Position numbers and translations under genes: made by a program
Notes under the pieces: model-generated
Database searches by the model: none
Seen by the model: only the letters and a program-made list of their open reading frames with translations
What the model was told of the DNA's origin: nothing
From: Cellulophaga sp. RHA19
GTDB lineage: Bacteria > Bacteroidota > Bacteroidia > Flavobacteriales > Flavobacteriaceae
Length of the DNA: 64,000 nucleotides
Assembly: GCF_002813425.1 (NCBI RefSeq)
Contig: NZ_PHUL01000001.1
Location: 3,169,001 to 3,233,000 of the forward strand
Direction: 5' to 3'
Shown: piece by piece, positions 58,408 to 64,000 of the stretch
Numbering within the stretch: position 1 is the first letter of the stretch
How the letters are laid out: every line of letters begins with the position of its first letter

Positions 58408-59307
58408 ATGATAAACACGAAAACCATAACCGTATTTACCCCTACGTACAACCGTGCGTATTGTTTAGACCAAATTTACCAAAGCCTAGTAAAACAAACC
58501 AGTCAAGATTTTTTATGGTTAGTTATAGATGATGGATCTACTGACAACACAAAAGAAGTAGTTGCAAATTGGATTGCTGAGGGTAAAATTGCCATAAAAT
58601 ACCACTACCAAGAAAATTTAGGAATGCATGGTGGACACAATGCTGCCTATAGATTAATTACTACAGAATTAAATGTTTGTATAGACAGTGATGATTTTAT
58701 GCCTGTGGATGCTATAGAAAAAATACTATACCACTACCCTAGCATTAAAGACAATCCTAAATTTGCTGGTTTGGTTGGCCTTGATGCAGATAAAAAAGGA
58801 GACATCATAGGCTCTAAGATTCCAGAAATTGTAAAAGAAACAACATTAATTGACTTATATCAAACACATAAAGTTACTGGTGACAAAAAATTAGTTTACA
58901 AAACTGCTATAATAAAAAAATACCCAGCCTACCCTATATTTGAGGGAGAACGTTTTGTCCCTTTAGGATATTTATACCAATTGATAGATCAGGATTATGT
59001 TTTAAAGCCTGTTAATGAGGTATTTTGCATTGTTGAATACTTACAAGATGGCTCTAGTTTAAACATGTTAAAGCAATATAGAAGACATCCTAAGGGTTTT
59101 GCTTTTTCTAGAATTACTGAAATAAAATATGCTAAAAATTTTAAAGAAAAAATTAAAAAAATAATACACTTTATCTCAAGTAATTTACTCGCTAAAAATT
59201 TTAAATTCATAAGTAAAAGTCCAGAAAAAACACTTACAATATTAGCTCTTCCTTTAGGTTTTATGCTTTATTTATACATATTAATTAAAACTAAAAAAAA
59301 CGTTTAA
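58408..59307 (+). CDS. GT2-family glycosyltransferase
   Basis: The 299-residue GT-A enzyme begins with VFTPTYNRAYCLDQIYQSL, then has DDGSTDNT and the metal-binding DSDD at about residues 90-95, the standard inverting GT2 layout. A C-terminal hydrophobic segment (LTILALPLGFMLYLYILI) may anchor it to the inner membrane. It starts six bases after the polymerase gene. The donor sugar cannot be read. Confidence 0.92.
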   Translation: MINTKTITVFTPTYNRAYCLDQIYQSLVKQTSQDFLWLVIDDGSTDNTKEVVANWIAEGKIAIKYHYQENLGMHGGHNAAYRLITTELNVCIDSDDFMPVDAIEKILYHYPSIKDNPKFAGLVGLDADKKGDIIGSKIPEIVKETTLIDLYQTHKVTGDKKLVYKTAIIKKYPAYPIFEGERFVPLGYLYQLIDQDYVLKPVNEVFCIVEYLQDGSSLNMLKQYRRHPKGFAFSRITEIKYAKNFKEKIKKIIHFISSNLLAKNFKFISKSPEKTLTILALPLGFMLYLYILIKTKKNV

Positions 59308-59308
59308 A

Positions 59309-60445
59309 ATGGAGCCTATACGTGTATTACAAGTATTAACCATTATGAACCGTGGTGGTGCAGAAACTATGATTATGAACTATTATAGAGCAATGGACCG
59401 AAAAAAAGTTCAGTTTGATTTTTTACTTCATAGAAGAGAGAAGGGTGCCTTTGATGACGAAATTAAAGAGTTAGGTGGTAACATATATTATATGCCCGCA
59501 ATCAGCCCAAAAAATTATATTAACTACAAAAAAGAATTAAACTCTTTTTTTTATAAAAACAAAAATTATAAAATTGTTCATTCACATTTAAATGCTTTAA
59601 GTTTTTTTGTTTTACGTGCTGCTAAACAAAACAATGTACCTGTACGAATAGCCCATAGCCACACTAGCTTACTAAACTTAAATTTGAACCCATTTTCAAA
59701 GAAAAGAGATAGTTTCAAATTTATATTCAAGTTTGTTTTACAAAACTATTTTAAAAGTAAAGTAACTAATTATGCTAATTATTATTACACCTGTGGGGAG
59801 AAGGCAGGCAACTGGTTATTTGGAAAAGACTCAAATTATAAAATAATAAATAATGCTATTAATACATCTAGTTTTACATATAATAAAAGTATTGGAGATA
59901 ATTTAAAAAGAGAGCTATGTATTCATAATAAAAAAATAATTGGTCATGTCGGAAATTTTGTGCCAGAAAAAAACCATACTTTCATTTTAAACGTTTTCTA
60001 TGAATTTAAGAAAATAGAAAATGATTCTATTTTACTTTTAATTGGTGGTGGTAACAATGAAACCATTAAAAAACAAGCTCAAGAATTAGGTATATTTAAT
60101 GATGTAATGTTTTTAGGTGTACGTAGTGATGTTGCTAACCTGCTACAAGCGATAGACCTATTTCTGTTTCCCTCTACAAATGAAGGACTACCTGTAACAC
60201 TAATAGAAGCACAAGCTGCAGGTTTGAAAGTAATTGCATCTGATGAGATCTCTACTGAACTTAAAATAACAGATCTAATTTCTTTTTTGTCTTTAAAAGA
60301 AAGCCCTAAAAACTGGGCAAAGACAATTAAGAGGGAATTAAATTATCAAAGAAAAAATACAATGCAAAATATTATTGATGGTGATTATGACATTAAAAAT
60401 AATGCTAAATCATTAGAAGAATTTTATTCAACATCAGTTTTATAA
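59309..60445 (+). CDS. GT4-family glycosyltransferase (EpsF-like)
   Basis: The 378-residue GT-B enzyme has VLTIMNRGGAETMIMNYYRAMD, the acceptor-side strand IVHSHLNALSFFVLRAAK, the central IGHVGNFVPEKNHTFIL and the donor motif STNEGLPVTLIEAQAAG. It starts one base after the GT2 gene. This is the third GT4 and fourth glycosyltransferase of the operon, so with an unseen initiating enzyme the repeat unit would have about five sugars. Confidence 0.92.
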   Translation: MEPIRVLQVLTIMNRGGAETMIMNYYRAMDRKKVQFDFLLHRREKGAFDDEIKELGGNIYYMPAISPKNYINYKKELNSFFYKNKNYKIVHSHLNALSFFVLRAAKQNNVPVRIAHSHTSLLNLNLNPFSKKRDSFKFIFKFVLQNYFKSKVTNYANYYYTCGEKAGNWLFGKDSNYKIINNAINTSSFTYNKSIGDNLKRELCIHNKKIIGHVGNFVPEKNHTFILNVFYEFKKIENDSILLLIGGGNNETIKKQAQELGIFNDVMFLGVRSDVANLLQAIDLFLFPSTNEGLPVTLIEAQAAGLKVIASDEISTELKITDLISFLSLKESPKNWAKTIKRELNYQRKNTMQNIIDGDYDIKNNAKSLEEFYSTSVL

Positions 60446-60469
60446 TAATAAATTTTAATAGATTAGACT

Positions 60470-62380
60470 ATGTGTGGAATAAATGGTTTTATATATAAAC
60501 AAAATACCTCTAAGGATATCCTTAATTCTAAAATACATTCTATGAATAATTTAATTATTCATAGAGGTCCGGATGATGATGGTGTGTTTACAGAAGAAAA
60601 CAAAAATTACAGTATTGCAATGGGTATGAGGCGTTTATCAATTATAGATTTACACTCAGGAAAACAACCTATTTCTAATGATAACAAAAGTATAACTATT
60701 GTTTTTAATGGTGAAATATACAATTATCTTGAACTAAAAAAAGAGTTACTAAACCAAGGCGCAAGTTTTAAAACGAATAGCGATACCGAAGTAATCCTTA
60801 AATTATATGAATTAGAAGGAGTAAAATCTTTTTCTAAACTAGATGGTATGTTTGCCTTTAGTATTTATGATAAAAAAACAGGTAAAGTTTTTATTGCCAG
60901 AGATTTTTTTGGTGAAAAACCATTGTACTACACTAACAATTCTAAAAAGATTATTTGGGCTTCAGAACTAAAATCTATAATAAAGGATTTAGATGTAAAA
61001 CCCAAAATAAACAAAAAAGGTTTAAATCTATTTTTTAGATTAACTTATATCCCTGCACCCTATTCTATTTATGAAGACATACATAAATTAGAGGCAAATC
61101 ATTATATTTCTTATGATTTGAATAATGGTAGTTTAGACATCTTCCCAATAGAAGAAAGTAAAAAGTATATTATTGATAATTCAATTACATTAACTAAAGC
61201 TAAAAAGGATGTAAAGGAGTTGATGTATAACAGTGTGGAAAGCAGAGCCATTTCAGATGTTCCATTGGGGACTTTTTTATCTGGCGGTGTAGATTCTTCT
61301 ATTGTTTCTTTATGCTTGTCACAGGCCTCTAGTAAACCTATTGACACCTTTTCTATTGGTTTTCAGAAAAAATCTTATGATGAATCTGATAAATCTAGAG
61401 TTGTTGCTAAAATGATAAAAAGCAACCATCATGAATTTATTATTAGTGAAAAGGATTTAGAGGAAAACATCCATGAAATTTTATTAAATTTTGATGAGCC
61501 CTTTTCAGATTCTTCTTCTTTACCTACATATCTAGTAGCTAACAAAACAAGAGAACACGTAACTGTGGCTTTAACAGGTGATGGTGGTGATGAAATGTTT
61601 GGAGGCTACAATAAGTATTATATGGGAAAACTAAACCAAAAATATACAAGTTTAGTTCCTAAAATAATTCATAAAAGTTTCAACAAAATAATTGCACCAG
61701 CCCTAAAAGTATCTAATGACAATAGAGGTATACGCTTTAAGGCAAAAAGACTATTAAATTCTATAGATTATAATGGCCAGTTTTATTGGGATATAATTTC
61801 TTTAGGTTACACTAAAAATAGTCTTCATAACTATTTAAAGCCATCTTCATTAGATGATGATATTTTTACATATTACAAGACTAAAACAGGTATTGACAAA
61901 CCAAAATCTATATCAGATTTTAGAACAATTGACAAACACTTAAGTCTAGAAGGTGATATGTTAGTTAAAGTAGACAGGACAAGTATGTTAAACTCTTTAG
62001 AGTGCAGAGCTCCTTTTTTAAATAAAAAAATATGGAACTACTCGCACACTCTTCCAGAGAAGTTTCTAATGAAAGGTTGGGACAAAAAATTTATTTTAAA
62101 AGAAGCGTTTAGAGATCAGTTTACTAAAGGCTTTTTAGATAAAAGTAAAAGTGGTTTTGGTGCTCCTGTAGGTGATTGGCTAAAATCTACTTTACGTGCA
62201 GAATTAGAGAGTTACATTTTAGAAGAAGATTTAATTAACCAAGATATTTTTGATGCTACTAAAATTAGAGAACTGGTGTACAACCATTTGTCAGGTAAAG
62301 AAGATAATACCTTTAAAGTGTGGACTTTTTATTGCTTTCAAAAATGGTATAAAAATATTTATCTAAACACAATTTTATAA
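60470..62380 (+). CDS. asnB: Glutamine-hydrolysing asparagine synthase (AsnB family)
   Basis: The 636-residue enzyme has a class II glutaminase domain with Cys2 (MCGINGF) and RRLSIIDLHSGKQPI, and a synthetase PP-loop domain with SGGVDSS (271-277) and LTGDGGDEMFGGY. The whole sequence is complete. In polysaccharide loci such genes are thought to amidate uronic acids (WbpS-type) or to make asparagine. Neither can be excluded. It is the last gene of the plus arm, 24 bases after the GT4 gene, and ends at a terminator. Confidence 0.92.
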   Translation: MCGINGFIYKQNTSKDILNSKIHSMNNLIIHRGPDDDGVFTEENKNYSIAMGMRRLSIIDLHSGKQPISNDNKSITIVFNGEIYNYLELKKELLNQGASFKTNSDTEVILKLYELEGVKSFSKLDGMFAFSIYDKKTGKVFIARDFFGEKPLYYTNNSKKIIWASELKSIIKDLDVKPKINKKGLNLFFRLTYIPAPYSIYEDIHKLEANHYISYDLNNGSLDIFPIEESKKYIIDNSITLTKAKKDVKELMYNSVESRAISDVPLGTFLSGGVDSSIVSLCLSQASSKPIDTFSIGFQKKSYDESDKSRVVAKMIKSNHHEFIISEKDLEENIHEILLNFDEPFSDSSSLPTYLVANKTREHVTVALTGDGGDEMFGGYNKYYMGKLNQKYTSLVPKIIHKSFNKIIAPALKVSNDNRGIRFKAKRLLNSIDYNGQFYWDIISLGYTKNSLHNYLKPSSLDDDIFTYYKTKTGIDKPKSISDFRTIDKHLSLEGDMLVKVDRTSMLNSLECRAPFLNKKIWNYSHTLPEKFLMKGWDKKFILKEAFRDQFTKGFLDKSKSGFGAPVGDWLKSTLRAELESYILEEDLINQDIFDATKIRELVYNHLSGKEDNTFKVWTFYCFQKWYKNIYLNTIL

Positions 62381-62383
62381 TAT

Positions 62384-62425
62384 AAAAAGGCCTTAATAAA
62401 TAAAAAGTATTAAGGTCCTTTTTTT
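62384..62425. terminator. Bidirectional terminator after asnB
   Basis: AAAAGGCCTTAATA pairs with TATTAAGGTCCTTTT with one bulged T, around a nine-base loop, followed by a T-run on the right and an A-run on the left. It serves asnB and the convergent beta-helix gene. Confidence 0.75.
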
Positions 62426-62433
62426 ATATTCAC

Positions 62434-64000
62434 TTAATTACATGTGTTATTACTCATCACAATCTCACTCTTACTTGTTGTAGAAGCTATTTTAATACAC
62501 TCATAATTGTTAATATTTAAATATGTAATTTTATTATTATTTAAAGTTACATCGTAATTTTCTTTATTTAGAGCAATTCCATGACTATTTGATGTATTTA
62601 TAATATTATTAGAAATTGTCAAATTATCCGCATTTACGGATTGAATACCTCCAAAAAATGAATTTCTTTCTAGTTTTATTCCTTTAGAACTGGTAATAGT
62701 AACTGCTCCCTTAGTATTAAAATTATTATCATAAACATTAATAGTATACTCAGAAGCATAATCTTTCTTATTTAATTGAACAAAGTATAAAGGATTACTG
62801 GGTACTGAAATATCATTATTGTATATATCTACATTATTAACATTTGCAATATGCGCCATAATACCCCTACTTGTAGATATATTACTAGTAATAACGTTTT
62901 TATATATTTTCATATCAGTAGATTCTTTTAATTGAATTCCTGTTCTACAATTTTCAATTTTATTTTCAAAAATATCTACTAATTTGTGATTCGCAGAAAT
63001 ACCTACTTCATAACCAAATATTACATTTCCTGATATTTCATTATCATAAACGGTTTCTCCTTTGCCACCTGCTATAATTGCCGGTTTACGAGGATCACTA
63101 GTTGCTGTAAAATTATTATTCCTTATCTTAGAATTAGTTGCAAATGTATAACTTACAACATTTTCTAATTCATTATTCTCAATTATAATATTATCACCAG
63201 AAAAAATTGTAATTGCGCCTTCTCTACTACCCGTTTCCTTATTATTTTTTATTACTACATCATGAACTTTTTGGTACAAAACAAGATCTCCTGTAGCAGC
63301 ATCACGTTTTCTTACTGGCTCCATATTAATAGCATACCCAACTACCCCTCCATCAGATTTAGATGTAGGTTGTGAGCTATCTATAAAAGTATTATTGTCA
63401 ATAGAAATATCGTAGCCATCTGTCAAGGCCAAACTCATCATACGCACTTTTTCAAAGGTGCAGTCTTTTATTATTACGTCATTAGTAGGTATATAGTCTG
63501 AATTGAATGTAAAGCCATAAGAATTGATATTTAATCCTCCTAATGAACCCATTGTAAAAGTAATGTTATCCAAAACAATATTATTTGAACTTTTAACTAA
63601 AAATAAATGTGATCCTTCTTCTGCATTTTTCTTAGAATAGTTACGTAAATCTCTATCACCATATAAAGTACCTCCTTTGACTATAGTATTAGATACATTG
63701 TCTAACGCTAATAAAGTAGCAGCAACTTTACCTACAGTAGGAAAAACACGTAAAATAGTATTATCCGTCATTAGTAAAGTAAAGTCGCCTGGTATATTAA
63801 CCGCTTCTTTTTGCGGGTAAAAATTCTGGTTTGTTGTTGTACTTGTAACCTTAGACACTTCAAAATAAGCATCAAACTTGTCTATTGTAAATGTTGTTGC
63901 TCCTATACTTTTTGTATAGAACATTAAATCTTCAAGATTATTATTGTTTTTTTGTGCTATCTGAGACGTAGTAATTCCTTGTACAATATCCCAACGACTT
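62434..64000 (-). CDS. Right-handed parallel beta-helix protein, 5' end cut by the right edge
   Basis: At least 522 residues are visible. The frame stays open upstream of the ATG at 63924 to the edge (SRWDIVQGITTSQIAQKNNN), so that ATG is internal and the true start is outside. The sequence is a long series of parallel beta-helix coils with repeated N-ladder phrases such as VIIKDCTFE, ISIDNNTFID, IIIENNELEN and IKLERNSFFGG. Such proteins are polysaccharide lyases, hydrolases, epimerases or adhesins. No catalytic residues can be assigned. Its position facing the polysaccharide operon suggests that it modifies or degrades the polymer. Confidence 0.85.
   Translation of the reverse strand, partial: SRWDIVQGITTSQIAQKNNNNLEDLMFYTKSIGATTFTIDKFDAYFEVSKVTSTTTNQNFYPQKEAVNIPGDFTLLMTDNTILRVFPTVGKVAATLLALDNVSNTIVKGGTLYGDRDLRNYSKKNAEEGSHLFLVKSSNNIVLDNITFTMGSLGGLNINSYGFTFNSDYIPTNDVIIKDCTFEKVRMMSLALTDGYDISIDNNTFIDSSQPTSKSDGGVVGYAINMEPVRKRDAATGDLVLYQKVHDVVIKNNKETGSREGAITIFSGDNIIIENNELENVVSYTFATNSKIRNNNFTATSDPRKPAIIAGGKGETVYDNEISGNVIFGYEVGISANHKLVDIFENKIENCRTGIQLKESTDMKIYKNVITSNISTSRGIMAHIANVNNVDIYNNDISVPSNPLYFVQLNKKDYASEYTINVYDNNFNTKGAVTITSSKGIKLERNSFFGGIQSVNADNLTISNNIINTSNSHGIALNKENYDVTLNNNKITYLNINNYECIKIASTTSKSEIVMSNNTCN

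Noticed and set aside
40732..64000. The polysaccharide locus considered as a mobile island with att sites or IS elements
   Set aside because: No transposase, integrase, tRNA or flanking direct repeat was found inside the window. Only the slightly more AT-rich glycosyltransferase genes hint at transfer.

Overview
The window is a chromosomal segment of a Bacteroidota bacterium, most probably a member of the Flavobacteriaceae. The evidence is the low G+C content, genes that lack Shine-Dalgarno sequences, several upstream matches to the Bacteroidota -7 element TAnnTTTG, Bacteroidota-type LeuA and TPR-histidine kinase proteins, many small SPII lipoproteins, and a YtxJ protein of the bacillithiol system. 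No rRNA, tRNA, insertion sequence, prophage or CRISPR array was seen. The only RNA gene found is the small SRP RNA (ffs) on the minus strand near 22.7 kb.

Positions 1-24.3 kb hold mostly housekeeping genes in short transcription units: dnaK, sdaA with a secreted S15 peptidase, panB, an RluA-type pseudouridine synthase, leuA-leuB, pheT, a fasciclin protein, a YbiT-type ABC-F protein, a transaldolase, an SDR, ffs, a glutaminyl cyclase lipoprotein and a thioesterase. A TlpA-type thioredoxin lipoprotein gene (13316-14553) is split by a one-base deletion in a homopolymer.

Positions 24.3-29.4 kb form a signalling island. It contains a LytTR regulator with a degenerate receiver, a small lipoprotein made of three near-identical 17-residue repeats, a TPR histidine kinase, its response regulator, and an unrecognised protein. 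The first and last genes share a 16-bp upstream element placed exactly 19 bp before a -7-like sequence, so they look co-regulated.

Positions 29.4-40.7 kb return to housekeeping and lipoprotein genes: glyA, fahA, a lipoprotein behind a sigma-54-like promoter, ytxJ, clpB, a TetR regulator, smpB, pcm and a PhnA-type protein.

Positions 40.7-64 kb form a Wzx/Wzy-type capsule or exopolysaccharide locus with two divergent arms. The minus arm runs from an aminotransferase through a WbpM/CapD dehydratase and Wza to the Wzc autokinase, and meets the plus-strand PHP phosphatase gene at a shared terminator. The plus arm runs tviC/wbpP, tviB, wzx, a QueC-like PP-loop/zinc protein, a pyruvyltransferase, two GT4 genes, an acetyltransferase, an EpsG-type polymerase, a GT2, a third GT4 and asnB. 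The gene set predicts a polymer containing a HexNAc uronic acid and probably an amino-deoxysugar, with pyruvyl, acetyl and perhaps amide decoration. No initiating phosphoglycosyl transferase is present in the window. A parallel beta-helix protein gene, cut by the right edge, faces the end of the plus arm.

The best candidates for something undescribed are the QueC-like protein in the polysaccharide locus (52107-53408) and the repeat-lipoprotein signalling island with its shared promoter element (24615-29365).
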